From Pararge aegeria (Eukaryota; Arthropoda; Insecta; Lepidoptera; Nymphalidae), in NCBI RefSeq assembly GCF_905163445.1, contig NC_053195.1, positions 1,850,501 through 1,914,500 on the forward strand: DNA of 64,000 bases, in the 5' to 3' direction. The notes beneath the pieces were generated by a model, which saw nothing but the letters and a program-made list of their open reading frames with translations, did not search any database and was not told the DNA's origin. A program made the translations under genes and the position numbers. Positions 1 through 9,889 of the stretch are shown here, piece by piece (positions within the stretch are counted from its first letter, which is position 1; every line of letters starts with the position of its first letter).

Positions 1-317
1 AACATTTAGGTAGTACTTATTTAATAATAGCTTAAGTCTAAGATTTGTGTCGTGCCAATAAAAAGGTTCTGACTCAGCTTAATGTTCCGGATACTAATGT
101 ACCCACAACGCTGGTATTCTGTCAGTACCTATTTAGTTGAGGGAAGTCCGGTTATGAAATCACATATAAAAAAAAATAAAAAAAATAAATAAATAAATAA
201 AAAATATATAAACTTGATAAAAGAAAGTAAACTTCATTATGGAAAGGAGATGAAAATTCATTTTTGTTTAAGTAGTAATGGAAAAGTATGTTAGTCAGAT
301 AATAATTTTTAGTTTTT
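1..317. other. AT-rich interval, no gene seen
   Basis: AT-rich sequence with A-runs and AAAT repeats around 165-215. I see no recognisable coding or repeat structure, although the part next to 318 could be the 3' UTR of the minus-strand LINE fragment that follows. Confidence 0.4.
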
Positions 318-692
318 TTAGTAGTTACTATTGTAAGATAGTGCCACATTAGATTTTTGAATGTTCAGTAGATAATAGCGATATAATTTCTTAAAGCAAA
401 ACTTTGATTTGGCATTTCTAAAAGGCGGTGGGATGTCGTTCCAGCATTTGGTGGCAAGATATTTAAAACTGCCACGAAATGCTGCAGACCTGTGGCGTGG
501 CATCGATAGTGGTGGCGCTGTAGTTCTTTTACCGTAGCTAGGGTCGCGCCAAACTAATTTCCTATACAGGTATGGTGGTTCTTTTGTTTTAACAACACCA
601 AAAAGAAGAGTGCCTACTAGCAGATTATATCTATTTTTCATGTTTAGTAAGTCATGATCGTTCTTAGCTAAGTTTGATAAAATCTGGCCCAA
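318..692 (-). pseudogene. non-LTR retrotransposon ORF2, C-terminal fragment
   Basis: A 124-codon open frame on the minus strand. Its second half contains FKYLATKCWNDIPPPFRN followed by FKKLYRYYLL, which fits the conserved tail downstream of the reverse transcriptase in CR1/Jockey-type LINEs (block of the type ATKCWNDLPxxIR, then a basic helix F-K-K-x-L-x-x-Y-L). The natural stop lies at 318-320. No reverse transcriptase catalytic motif is present and the frame has no proper ATG at its upstream end, so this is a 5'-truncated insertion rather than a gene. The clade is inferred from the motif only. Confidence 0.7.
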
Positions 693-1002
693 GATGGATT
701 GGATGACAAAAAATGACGGATAGGTACATATTTATTCACAGCCCCACAGTGTGAGTATCAAATTAAAGGGCTTGAGTAGTAGAATAATGTACACTATATT
801 GAAAGACAGGTTTTTTTTTATTTTTTTTAGATCCTAGTTACCACTTTGAGTACATTCTGATCTTTTAAATCTTAGACTGTACCAGTCTAAGATTTAAAAT
901 ATCTGCGGGTTATCATCACACTATCATCACCACATAATCACTATCAACCAGAATAGAACGGTTTAGGACGGTGGATTAACGCAGTTAAATTAAGCCTATA
1001 CG
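693..1002. other. no gene seen
   Basis: AT-rich interval with a T-run near 811-829. A short inverted repeat lies around 867-898 (TAAATCTTAGACTG and CAGTCTAAGATTTA, separated by TACC). Nothing coding is visible. Confidence 0.4.
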
Positions 1003-1146
1003 ATTTATCGGTTTAAACGCAGCATCGTAACGGAACTCTAAATCACTCGCGGGAAAATTCAGAAATTGCATATTCCCCAAATTTCATGCAAGAGATTGAA
1101 CCTAGGACCTCCACTTATAAGACTGCAGCGTTCGCGACTGTTCCTA
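1003..1146 (-). repeat. SINE-C copy, degenerate
   Basis: Minus-strand copy of the tRNA-derived SINE-C. The body matches the 23.6 kb copy (CGGTTT, CGACATCG-like, CTAAATC, then AGAAATT and TTCCCAAAT), and the tRNA-like head carries a decayed box B (GAACCTAGGACCTCC read on the plus strand). Strongly diverged. Confidence 0.55.
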
Positions 1147-1414
1147 GGAATCATTAAGGATATTATTGTAATGCATTTCTAAGGCACAAAAAGTAGCCAA
1201 TGTCACATATTTCATTTTGCCGCTACTGTTCTTCGTCTACACAATGCTTGAATTATACTTTTTTCACCTGTATGTATGTTTGTAACCGACTCCTTTAAAC
1301 TTGATTTTGACCCTCTTCCAACGGTCTGATTTCGTTCAAACTGTAGACGTATCGAGGACCGATGACAATTCACTTATTTGATAACATTATTCCAATTTTC
1401 AATTTGATAAATAT

Positions 1415-1612
1415 TTTATAATAATAATAATAATAATAAAAATCCTTTATTGCCATACACTATTGCTAATACAAGATTAATAACTAAAAGAATCATTCAT
1501 TAATATTAACAATATGGCAAATGGCCGCAAACTCAGCCTTATGCTGTGCATTAGCAACAATGCTCAGCGCTGATTTTCTGTCTGCACCAGTATCAGACTG
1601 AGTAAACAACCG
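1415..1612 (-). repeat. LINE-TTA 3' end
   Basis: Starts in an (AAT)n run at 1420-1438, reads CCTTTATTGCC and ends near the block containing CAGCGCTGATTTTC. The same sequence occurs inverted at about 38140-38325. A poly-(TTA) tail next to CAATAAAG-type sequence is typical of a non-LTR retrotransposon 3' end. The clade is not identified. Confidence 0.6.
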
Positions 1613-2231
1613 CGACGCCCGAGTAAATTTAAGAAAAAAAATCCAAATAAACTTTAAAAGAAAGCCAATAAAACTAAAACTAACACAAAATTTGTTAATT
1701 TATATGATTTTCATCTATAGCCGATAAGGCAGGAATGATGTTAATTTTAAATTAAGTAAGTAAACTAAACTAACAGGTAGAAATTAGTTAGGTTTTTTAT
1801 AACAAGCGTGTTTTTTAATTTTTTTTTTTAACTATTAATTATTCACGTACAAGCCTCAGCATATAAGCTTACATAATTAATATCGCCAATCGACTTCATC
1901 TGACCATTAGAAACGTTTAATTAAATTTTAATTATCGGTCTCGCATAATTCCCCGTGGATTGGTAATTTATTAATGCTTTTAAACTAATTAATATTACAC
2001 ATTAGCTCCAGATCAACCAGCTAGCTTAATGGATATAGTAACTCTTTAATAATGAGATGCAAATTGAAGCAACTGTGTATTTACATCACTTGAGATTATT
2101 TACTTAGTACTTAGTAACAGTTAGTTGACAATCTGCCAAAGGGCGATGTAGCGTAGCTTGTTGAACTAATTCTAAAATTTAACTCATTAGATATCAGAGC
2201 AGAAACGAAAGTCATAGAATTTTTGTTACAC
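1613..2231. other. no gene seen
   Basis: AT-rich interval. I see neither a convincing ORF nor a repeat shared with other parts of the window. Confidence 0.4.
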
Positions 2232-2478
2232 GCGCTGAAACTAAAATGGCAATAGGCCGGACACATAGCATGGCTGTCTGACGACAGGTGTAACAAAGTA
2301 ACAACATGGACTGGCCCTAAAGGGAAAAAAGGAAGACCCAAATCCAACTTGGCAGACGACATCTGCAGAATGGCGGGGACAGATTGGGTAAAGAAAGCCT
2401 CGCAACGAGGGTACTGGAAAGCTTTGGGGAGGCCTATACCCGTAAGGGGTCATATGTGTCATCTACACATGACAAATA
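2232..2478 (+). pseudogene. RTE-like LINE ORF, C-terminal remnant
   Basis: Plus-strand translation gives the degenerate series KLKWQ, AGHIAWLSDDR, KKGRPKSNLADDI and AGTDWVKKASQRGYWKALG. This matches the order of the RTE-like LINE ends at 34.5 and 42.8 kb (KWQWAGHIAR, then GRPPTxWTDDI, then AGSRWxQAAQ). At least one in-frame stop interrupts it. It is a dead 5'-truncated copy. Confidence 0.65.
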
Positions 2479-2624
2479 ATACAATAAATGAAAAAAAATC
2501 ATAATAATATCAATAATAAGTAATAATAATAATTACAGTAAAAATACCTAAATTACATTATAAAAAAAATCGAATGACCAAACTAATAAGAAAATATTAT
2601 GACAATATTATATATGTATACTAG

Positions 2625-2912
2625 CTGTTGCCCGCGACTTCGTCTGCGTTTGATTTTGTTTTTAAAGTATTCAGTATCGCTAAGCCTTAAATGATTATAG
2701 TAGTATGTATATATATAACATGTGACTGTCAATTAATTATTGATAATTTGCAATGAAATAAAATTGCGACTATAATTAAAGATCTTAGCTATCCTATCTC
2801 TTAAGTTAGACCAGACTGCTCACGGTGTGCCAATTTAATTTAAAATCGGTTAAATAGTTTAGGAGTCCATCGCGGACAAACATCGTGACAGGAGATTTAT
2901 ATATATTAAGAT
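2625..2912 (+). repeat. dispersed repeat beginning CTAGCTGTTGCCCGCGACTT
   Basis: Begins with the block CTAGCTGTTGCCCGCGACTT, has an AAAATCGGTTAAATAGTTTAGGA-like block near the 3' end, and ends in ATATATTAAGAT. I recognise this layout from many arthropod non-autonomous repeats (RTE-tail type). The class is inferred. Confidence 0.5.
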
Positions 2913-3295
2913 ATACATAATTGTGCCAATATGAAGATTTTAAGTAAAAAAAAAAGTGACATTAAACTTATTCTAAGAAAATTATTTCTGACCAAGAAGA
3001 CTTGTATAGACTTGCATATTTTGTATAAAATATAACTTAAAACCTTTTTATTTACTTAGTACCTACTAGGGTTGGGGCGCGAAAAATTTTAATTTGAGAA
3101 TAATGAAACTCTAAAGAAATATACTTTCTTCACTATCGGTACCAAAGGCAAACCGATCAGTTTAAATTTCACAAGCAAAAACTGTCGCTTTTGCCAAATA
3201 TAAAACCTATTTATGCACCCATAAATCTTCTGTAGCAATTAAAGGTTCTACAGTAACTAACAAAAAATTACTAAATGTTGGAATTTTGATAGAAT
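2913..3295. other. no gene seen
   Basis: AT-rich interval without a recognisable feature. Confidence 0.35.
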
Positions 3296-3530
3296 AAGGG
3301 GTCTCCCTCCCACAGTGAGAAGGGGTTAAGGCCGTAGTCCACCATGCTGGCCAGAGCGAATGTGTGGACTACACACACCTTTGAGAACATTATCGAGAAT
3401 TTTCGGCATGCAGATGTAGATACGGGTTAAGGCCGTAGTCCACCACGCCACCATGCTGGCCCTGTGCGAATGTGTGGACACGTGCTCTGTAGTGGGCTGG
3501 TAGTGGGTTTATATGACCATACAGTAAGGA
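3296..3530 (-). repeat. SINE-B fragments, rearranged
   Basis: Contains GGGTTAAGGCCGTAGTCCAC twice (about 3325 and 3424), each followed by a CATGCTGGCC-type block. The 3' part reads GTGCTCTGTAGTGGGCTGG, which is the tail of the opposite orientation. It looks like a SINE-B copy that was partly duplicated and inverted. Confidence 0.55.
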
Positions 3531-3537
3531 AAATAAG

Positions 3538-3665
3538 GGACGAATAGAGAGAAACACAAAGACTGGAGTGCAAAAGTCGGCCTCATCGCTTAGAAGCGAT
3601 CTCTGCCTCCTTCCATTCCAGGCATCCTAAGCGAGAACAAAAAGGTGGTGCAAAGTTATTATAAA
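3538..3665 (-). repeat. LINE-ATTC 3' UTR fragment
   Basis: Carries GGCCTCATCGCTTAGAAGCG followed by ATCTCTGCCTCC. This resembles the minus-strand blocks at about 31015 and 28115 (GGCCTTATCGCTACGTAGCG) that belong to the family ending in an ATTC repeat. Confidence 0.5.
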
Positions 3666-3769
3666 CCTACATTTAAATAACTACATAACTACAAATATTT
3701 TTTAACGTTCGAACCATTTAAGAATTCACCAAGATAAACGAACCTAAATTATTTATGTAAAAGTAACTG

Positions 3770-3900
3770 ACTAAAAGTCCCGTCGTGATCCACGCAACTG
3801 GGTCGAAATATCGACAAATCCCAAAATATTATCGGAGTATGTACCCGTTGAACTTGATTTAAGAAATGTTGATTAAAATGAGAACCTTAGTTTAAAATCT
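3770..3900 (+). repeat. repeat family P copy
   Basis: Contains CGTCGTGATCCACGCAACTG, GGTCGAAATATCGACAAAT and a block like GTACCCGTTGAAC, also found at 10760, 21604 (inverted) and 21925. The family is unclassified. A LINE reverse-transcriptase-like fragment lies between the two 21.6-22.0 kb copies. Confidence 0.5.
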
Positions 3901-5044
3901 TTACATAACTATAAGGTTTCCAAAGTAACTCTAGAGAACGGATGTCATAACATAATTTTATATTAACAAGTGTGACTAATGCGTCTGCTCTTAAAGAAAT
4001 CGGCTTCCACTCACTAAATGATACAGAATTCAATTAAAACAAAGGTGATGGATAACCAACGGTAAGTACGAGAGGCTTCCGTAACGCTCCACATAATGAT
4101 TGATTGCTGTACCCGAATTGATGATAAATTAATGGCGGCTGAAAGCAATTAAGTGGTGGCACGTATCCCATTTCTTTTCAACCTTCTATAAGCAGGGAGA
4201 AATTATATTTAATTCTTCGACACCACATCTCCGTCGCATCTAAATTAATATTAATGTTTTTTCATCATTCGAAAGTGTTTAGTGCCTTCTTCTTTTCAAT
4301 GGTTAGCCTATAGAGCCTCGTTGGTATAGTGGTTATTATGTTCGAATGCAGATCTCTTTAAACCGGGACATAACATTGCTCTGCGAATCTTCGCATTTAT
4401 TTCGTTCGTCAGAAATAAATATCCGAAAATCCAGTTGTGAGAATCGAAACCGCAGCCTTGGTGATAAAGACTAAGGCACCGGGAGGTATGTATCGTTTAT
4501 TGTTTATTATTGTTTATTGTTATTAGGTACACAAAACAGGTAATAACTAAAAGTAGATCTAAATATAAGTAATAACAAGTTTTGTTCTAAGCTACAACCC
4601 AAAGTATGTGTACACAACTTGGATTTAAATTAAACAGAAAGTAAAGATAAAATTAAAGTTGAAACAAAAAAGAAACACTTAAATAATAATATTTATATTA
4701 TTTCTCTAAAGATTATGTGGAATAGTGCTTAATAATTTGATTTTTAAAAATATTTATCCTTTTGTTAAAAATGACAATATTATGATTACTTGATACTAAA
4801 ACATTATAAAGGCGGCACATGCGAACGATGGGATTGTAAAAGGAGTTATTGTTCTTGTAGACTCTTAGGGAAAGTGGTTTGAAATATTTTCTTGGATCTT
4901 GGATTAACGCGAGTATTTATAGTAATGAGCGAGAGCAAGACGGAAGAATCAATTTGGGAGTTAATGAGCTTAAATAAGAAGATCAAAATATGAAAGTATC
5001 GTTCGAGTCCATGTCCTGAAGTGTATTTTTTTTTCCTTTTTCGG
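3901..5044. other. gene-poor interval with tRNA-like traces
   Basis: No convincing ORF. A tRNA-like block, GCCTCGTTGGTATAGTGGTT near 4316, resembles a box A. A second trace near 4455-4487 (GACTAAGGCACCGGGAGGTA) and one near 5000 (CGTTCGAGTCC) resemble the head of SINE-E. These are too short to annotate separately. Confidence 0.35.
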
Positions 5045-5165
5045 ATTGACACTTACCGATAACCACCTGACGGCGTCACCGTGGGAGTGGGGCGAGCGCG
5101 AGAGCTCGCCATGAGAAGAGCCCCAGGGCTCGACGACATCGGGGGGAAGGTGGGAGACGTCGAAC
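5045..5165 (-). repeat. GC-rich repeat with minus-strand frame
   Basis: A GC-rich island shared with 30428-30545. The minus strand reads PPDVVEPWGSSHGELSRSPH in this copy and PPDVVELWGSSHGELSRSPH in the other. Both keep the frame over about 35 codons. It is probably the end of a LINE or another dispersed element. I do not recognise the protein. Confidence 0.5.
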
Positions 5166-5265
5166 AAAGGGTGCTTTCTGCGAAGACTCGGACCTCGGCT
5201 CGGTTCGACGTTAATCTGACTATTTGTGGACTTAATGACTAATTCATTATTTAGTCCGAGCGCCC

Positions 5266-5455
5266 TCGTGGCCGTGGTAAGGGTCCACGTCCGCTGCGAT
5301 GTCCCGCAGAAACCGATATGGGATATGGGTTTAATATAACTGCCTTACTCCCTAACAGGTTAGCCCGCTACCATTTTAGATTGCATTTCAAATTGGTTCA
5401 GTAGTTTCGCGTGAAAGAGTAACAAACATAAAAAAAATCACTTCTATAAATATAA
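5266..5455 (+). repeat. SINE-C 3' part joined to an RTE-type tail
   Basis: GGCCGTGG, GAAACCGATAT and ACTCCCTAACAGGTTAGCCCG match the 3' half of SINE-C. From about 5387 it changes to AAATTGGTTCAGTAGTTTCGC and ends TATAAGTAGGATT, which resembles the 3' tail of another dispersed repeat. Confidence 0.55.
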
Positions 5456-5990
5456 GTAGGATTTGCCTTGAGTGCTAACAAAATGAGCATAGACAAGTTA
5501 CGCGGACATCAATCATGCTCGACTTAGATTTAAACCAACTAACTCCTGACCAGATAATGATGACCCGATAATGATGATCCTAAGCACTGAACGTAATATT
5601 TTATTAAGTTTGTTGAAAAAGACGTCAATTTAACTAAAACTAATATCGTGCCTGTAAAGTCGACCTGGGTAGTTCGTGATGCGGCCGTTACAGTTAGGGC
5701 ATGCTCGAAGTATTAGCGGAAAATTATTTCATATAAAATAATCTATCACTTCTGATCCATAAATTAATGCGCGAAGCAAAAACTAGTACCAATATTTTAA
5801 GAAAATTGCGCGTACGGAGGAATATGAAATTTATCACGCTTATAGTTTGTGTAGATAAGGGGTGCAGAATGCTAATATGTTTTTTAGAATTACGCGTAAA
5901 ACGGACATTAACTAATAATTCATCTTACTTCCACCGATCTTCCGCAAATTATATTCTTTCTGTTAAATTTTTATTTACAATTTTCCTATA
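5456..5990. other. no gene seen
   Basis: No convincing coding sequence. An open frame over 5767-6066 has no recognisable motif and runs into the ATTC tail that follows. Confidence 0.35.
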
Positions 5991-6045
5991 TGTTTATGTG
6001 GTGTACAATAAAAGTGTATGCATTCATTCATTCATTAACACAATT
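5991..6045 (+). repeat. LINE-ATTC 3' tail
   Basis: GTGGTGTACAATAAAAGTGT followed by an ATTC repeat, matching the tail at 7515-7548. It is the extreme 3' end of a 5'-truncated non-LTR insertion. Confidence 0.55.
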
Positions 6046-6143
6046 TTCCCTGTAATTTTAATATAATACCAATTAGTAAACACATAATAATAATTACGAA
6101 GACGATAATCCGGTGAAAGCTGAAAAGGAAAAAGTATCTAAAT

Positions 6144-6627
6144 ACAGTCAAAACTGGGTAAGTGAGAACTGGATAAGTGAGAAAACTCTATAAGTGAGAG
6201 TAATAGCCAGGACCTGTCATTTTCAGCTCACAAAACCTCTATTAGCGAGAAACAGAAACCTTTGTAAGAGAGAGTCGTTTTTCCCTCATGGACCTCTGTA
6301 AGTGAGACTGCTACTTATCTATACCTCTATAAGCGACAGTCGAGCAAGCAATATTCGACAAAATTTATGAGTTAGAGAAAAACATTCTAAATACAAAAAC
6401 AGAAACCCAAACGAAATTGACGGATTTTTTTAAATGTAAATAAGTTCTAAATAAAATAAAATTACATAGTGCATGAATATATGTCTTGTTATTGCTGCGT
6501 TGACCTCTATAAGAGAGAAACGCTACCCATGTACCTACATTAGCGAGAAACTCGGGTTAGTAAGAAACCTCTATAAGCGAAAATGAGATTGTGCTCCCTT
6601 GAACTCTCGCTTATCCAGGTTTGACTG
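6144..6627 (+). mobile_element. pogo/Tigger-like DNA transposon remnant
   Basis: Terminal inverted repeats begin CAGTCAAAACTGGGTAAGTG on the left; the right end read in reverse is CAGTCAAACCTGGATAAGCG. Inside lie many copies of a unit like CCTCTATAAGYGAGA, near 6170, 6190, 6235, 6260, 6290, 6325, 6505, 6538 and 6572, all pointing the same way. A short coding remnant at 6348-6443 ends in TDFFK, as pogo/Tigger (jerky-like) transposases often do. A TA precedes the left end but TG follows the right end, so the expected TA target duplication is not intact. Superfamily assignment is an inference from the termini and the C-terminus. Confidence 0.6.
6348..6443 (+). pseudogene. Tigger-type transposase C-terminal remnant
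   Basis: 31 sense codons and a TAA stop inside the pogo-like element. The peptide is acidic and then ends QTKLTDFFKCK. Tigger/jerky-like transposases commonly finish with an acidic stretch and a Q-T-K-I-T-D-F-F-like motif. The DNA-binding and DDE catalytic parts are absent, so the element must depend on a helper if it can move at all. Confidence 0.5.
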
Positions 6628-6628
6628 T

Positions 6629-6843
6629 GCTTGGACCATGCTCACGAGATTACCGCCATGTGGAATGTTGAGTCGACCGTTATTGTTCCGATCGTCGTTT
6701 CAGTCAATGGTCTTCTCGCGAAAAGCTTCGACCAACATTTTAAGAAGCTTTCGCTTAGGTGTTGGATCAAGGGTCGGATACAGAAGGCAGTAGTTCTTGA
6801 AACGGCGCGTATTGTGACGAGGTTCCTCACTCTGGAGCCCTGA
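6629..6843 (+). pseudogene. LINE-PIV ORF C-terminal fragment
   Basis: The frame ending at 6841-6843 reads MWNVESTVIVPIVVSVNGLL, then SFDQHFKKLSL, IKGRIQKAVVLETARIVTRF and LTLEP. Downstream of this frame the DNA reads GACCGCCGGTTGC. The same block recurs at 36785-37045 and, broken, at 24308-24610. The peptide resembles the segment that follows the reverse transcriptase in some arthropod non-LTR elements (VPIVxxxxG, then a KxxILxTxxIVRxxL helix). No upstream reverse transcriptase is present. The insertion starts right after the pogo-like element. Confidence 0.65.
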
Positions 6844-7065
6844 CCGCCGGTTGCTTGGGCATTCAAAAGCCGCAGACGGAGGGTGGATGTTTTTTTTATA
6901 AATTTTTAATAGTGGTCTTTATTTTTTTTAAGCATTTTTAAGAATATAAAAAGAATAAATAATAAAAATTACAAAGTAACATTAATATTTACACAAAATG
7001 TACGCCGTGGGTACAATTGCAATTATTATAACACAATTTTTCCTTAATAATTAATTTATTCTATT

Positions 7066-7326
7066 AAATAAATAAATATACTACGACAATACACACATCG
7101 CCATCTAGCTCCAAAGTAAGCTTAGCTTGTGTTATGGGTACTGTGATAGCTGATGAATACTTTTTTATGAATATAATACACATAAATACTTATAATATAC
7201 AGATAAACACCCAGACACTGAAAAACATTCATGTTCATCACACAAACATTTTCCAGTTGTGGGAATCGAACCCACGACCTTGGACTCAGAAAGCAGGGTC
7301 GCTGCCCACTGCGCCACTCGGCCGTC
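7066..7326 (-). repeat. SINE-A copy, full length
   Basis: A tRNA-derived SINE read on the minus strand. The head has box A (GCGCAGTGGGCAGCGAC) and box B (GGTTCGATTCCCACAACTGG). The body reads GTGTCTGGGTGTTTAT, then TTATGTATATTAT-like and CCCATAACACAAGC, and the tail is TAGATGGCGATGTGTGTATT and ATTTATTTATT. Open frames across this region are accidental. Confidence 0.8.
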
Positions 7327-7375
7327 TATTCATTCTAATATATATATATTATTTATATATTTGTATAATTTTAAA

Positions 7376-7552
7376 TATTATTTATTGCACCACCTACCTC
7401 TTTTCTATGTTTTTTCCTTTTACGCCATTGGTTGCCTGGAAGAAATCGCTATGTACCGATAATAAATTGTACTCTCTTGATATGTATTTATATATCTGTA
7501 ACTACTTTTTTCTTTGGTGTACAATAAAAGTGTATTCATTCATTCATTATTG
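7376..7552 (+). repeat. LINE-ATTC 3' UTR
   Basis: Reads GGTTGCCTGGAAGAAATCGC, then GTACTCTCTTG and GTGTACAATAAAAGTGTATT followed by (ATTC)n. It is inverse to the 30925-31092 copy. It is 5' truncated and noncoding. Confidence 0.6.
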
Positions 7553-7983
7553 TCCTAAAAGATGCTATTTTTGTATCACTTTCGAGCCAGGCCAGGATAA
7601 TGGGAAAACAGGGAACGTCATAATACAGAGATAAATAAAACACAGCGGTCTCATAAAAAGAATTTATTAGAATACCTACCCCTTTTCCCTCGGTGCGGCG
7701 AAGTATCCTGGTAACTCCTGGTAATTTCCGGTACGGTAATCTGACAAAGGTATTCTGATAAAGGTAATCTGGTAAAGGTAAGTAGGGGTAGTTGGCAAGG
7801 AGCTACACTTTTGATTCTAGAAAAATACATGATTTCTATATTATGGATTTAAAAACAGCCTATTTCTCTACTTTCCTCTTCATAAGATAGACGAATTTAG
7901 ATGAAACTTGGAATAATGTATCTTTGGTTTCAAATTAAACTTTTAAATTAGATTTTTCACGCAATTGCAATTAAGAAATCACA
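7553..7983. other. no gene seen
   Basis: Contains a short degenerate local repeat at about 7700-7785, with several variants of TCTGGTAAAGGTAA. No coding sequence is recognised. Confidence 0.4.
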
Positions 7984-8244
7984 TGTAAATAAAATAAATA
8001 AATATACTACGACAATACACACATCGCCATCTAGCCCCAAAGTAAACATAGCTTGTGTTATGGGTGCTAAGATGACTGTTGAATATTTTTTTTTATGAAT
8101 AATATACATAAATACTTATAAAATACATATAAACACCCAGATACTGAAAAACAATCCTGTTCATCGCACAAACATTTTCCAGTTGTGGGAATCGGCCTTG
8201 GATTCAGAAAGCAGGGTCGCTGCCCACTGCGCCAATCGGCCGTT
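7984..8244 (-). repeat. SINE-A copy
   Basis: Minus-strand SINE-A, second of three in the same orientation. A short deletion removes part of box B: the usual GAATCGAACCCACGGCCTTGG reads only GAATCGGCCTTGG. Such a head should not support RNA polymerase III transcription well. Confidence 0.8.
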
Positions 8245-8483
8245 AAACGCCATGTGTGTGTTCTTATAAAATTTAGATATTTTATTTTACCCGCTCGCTG
8301 TTTGGGCGAGGTTTACGTAAATAAATCAGCGGTTGGATGTCCAAAGTATCAGATGATGATCATAAGCGGGGAGCGATAGGGCGGCGTGATCTTCCTAAAC
8401 TAGATGCGCCAGTTGTTTGTTCCCACGGAAACAACGATGTTCGACAAAATCAATATGACGCTTTTATTTATTCTTTAAAGAAA

Positions 8484-8734
8484 TATACTACGACAATACA
8501 CATATCGCCATCTAGCCCCAAAGTAAGCGTAGCTTTTGTTATGGGTACTAAGACGAATGAATATTTTTAGAAATAATATACATAAATACATAAATACTTA
8601 TAATATACAGATAAACACCCTGACACTGAAAGCACACATGTTCATCACACAATTTTTTTCCAGATGTGGGTATCGAAGCCACGGTCTTGGACTCAGAAAG
8701 CAGGGTCGCTGCCCACTGCGCCAATCGGCCGTCA
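8484..8734 (-). repeat. SINE-A copy
   Basis: Third same-orientation SINE-A within 1.7 kb, with tail AAATATACTACGACAATACA and head CGCCAATCGGCCGTC on the plus strand. The open frames over 8536-8955 are by-products of it. Confidence 0.8.
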
Positions 8735-9127
8735 AAGAATGTTCGAAGAATTTGGTCATCGGGCTCTGAGGTATCTTTGACAATAAATCCTAAATATATT
8801 ACGTCACAAATCGTGGTTACAAAGACAGTTAAGGAGAAATACCCCGTATGAGAACAGTTATTGTAAAACAGCGCATCCAAAATTAGATTGTTTTTCGCTA
8901 CTCCAATCGTGACCGCTGGAATATACATTTTAAATCGCTGTAAGGTTAAAGTCAAAAGCTCTATTTATTGTCCGCTTACAGTATGACCTATATCCCAGAG
9001 CCAGCGATAACACGACATACCGAGTTTTTAATATAAGAATCTTATAATGAACTTAGTAGTAAAAAAAAATTACGTCTATGGAATACTATTTCATTTTGAA
9101 TTTGAATTTTTTATTTTCATTGTAGAC

Positions 9128-9335
9128 TGTGAGATGGTGATAACAGAAAAAACCTGGCTAAGTTTGTAGTTAGCTCTTCTTAGACCAAGGCGCGTTTGGA
9201 ATCCTCCTAGCTTTAGTTTTAAGTTAACGAATGCAGCAGCACCTAACATTAGTTTTAACATGTTAAATGTATGAACGCTTTATAAGTGCTTGTAATAAGG
9301 TCTACTAATATGAACAAAACATTGTTGAATTCGAA
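9128..9335 (+). repeat. LINE-TGAC family 3' UTR, GAATTT-tailed subfamily
   Basis: Starts GTGAGATGGTGATAAC, then GCTAAGTTTG, CTCTTCTTAGACCAAGGCGC, CTAGCTTTAGTTTTAAG. It then differs from the TGACTTTGAC-tailed copies: ATGAACGCTTTATAAGTGCT, TGTAATAAGG and an A/T-rich tail. The copies at 13775 and 17490 share this version. Confidence 0.65.
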
Positions 9336-9477
9336 TTTTTTATACTTAGCCGCTGTCACTCATGAGCCCTAAAATCCTTTAAAAAGATCTAGGCTAAAAT
9401 TCCAAATTAAACGTACTCAAAAGTATTCGGTGAAGGTAGGTCTTGACTAATTTCGGACTCTTTTTCAGAGAGACCCA

Positions 9478-9582
9478 GTTCTATCTGCGTTACGCTCCTG
9501 TACCCTTTCGGAGTGACGTGCATTTTAAATTTCAGAAATTTTAAATATTACTTGCTTCAACGGTTAAGGAACAAATCGTGAG
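9478..9582 (+). repeat. SINE-B copy, left half (interrupted)
   Basis: GTGCATTTTAAA, ATATTACTTGCTTCAACGG and AAGGAACAAATCGTGAG match the middle of SINE-B. The copy continues at 9888 after an insertion. The 13 bases AACAAATCGTGAG at 9570-9582 are repeated exactly at 9888-9900. Confidence 0.7.
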
Positions 9583-9778
9583 TATTATGAAAATTAAGCT
9601 TAATTTGCTATACTCCGCGAACAGCAGCAGTACCCACATTGCCAAGGATCTGTTTGGTTTGGAGTATACGGATTGAAGTAATTATAAATTATACCATACA
9701 GATTCTGCTTCTGTTCGCGGATTATAGCAAATTAAGCTTAATTTTCATAGTATATTATGGATTTTCGCAAAGTAACGC
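9583..9778. mobile_element. fold-back MITE (AAGCTTAATTT family)
   Basis: Left arm ATGAAAATTAAGCTTAATTT then TGCTATACTCCGCGAACAGC; the right arm has the inverse series GTTCGCGGATTATAGC, AAATTAAGCTTAATTTTCAT. The inner part reads GGATCTGTTTGG and GATTGAAGTAATTATAAATT. It ends in CGCAAAGTAACGCCTGC. Related copies lie at 19.8, 33.7, 41.8, 44.5 and 45.6 kb. Noncoding. Confidence 0.65.
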
Positions 9779-9889
9779 CTGCTTTATTAGGACCTTTTCG
9801 AATGTGAATACAACCTAAAACTTTTCGTTCTAATAATACAAAAAAAGCTACCCCAATTAAAACCCCAATAATTAAAATTAAAAATTCAA
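9779..9889 (-). pseudogene. ND1: nuclear mitochondrial fragment (numt) of ND1
   Basis: On the minus strand this fragment reads EFLILIIGVLIGVAFF and then LLERKVLGCIHIRKGPNK. This is the conserved N-terminal segment of NADH dehydrogenase subunit 1, in which the L-E-R-K-V-L-G-Y-I-Q-I-R-K-G-P-N-K block is a hallmark. About 37 codons are present, close to codons 3 to 40, and no stop interrupts them. It abuts the fold-back MITE on one side and the 13-bp duplicated SINE-B sequence on the other. As a nuclear fragment without start or downstream coding it is certainly non-functional. The identification rests on remembered family motifs. Confidence 0.8.

Noticed and set aside
5767..6066. 99-codon plus-strand open frame
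   Set aside because: It ends in the ATTC microsatellite of a LINE tail, and its composition is low complexity.
7134..7634. 166-codon plus-strand open frame
   Set aside because: It covers a SINE-A copy and the 3' UTR of LINE-ATTC, both noncoding.
8548..8955. 135-codon minus-strand open frame
   Set aside because: It runs through a SINE-A copy, and its central peptide is simply the translated tRNA-like head, seen also in other SINE-A copies.
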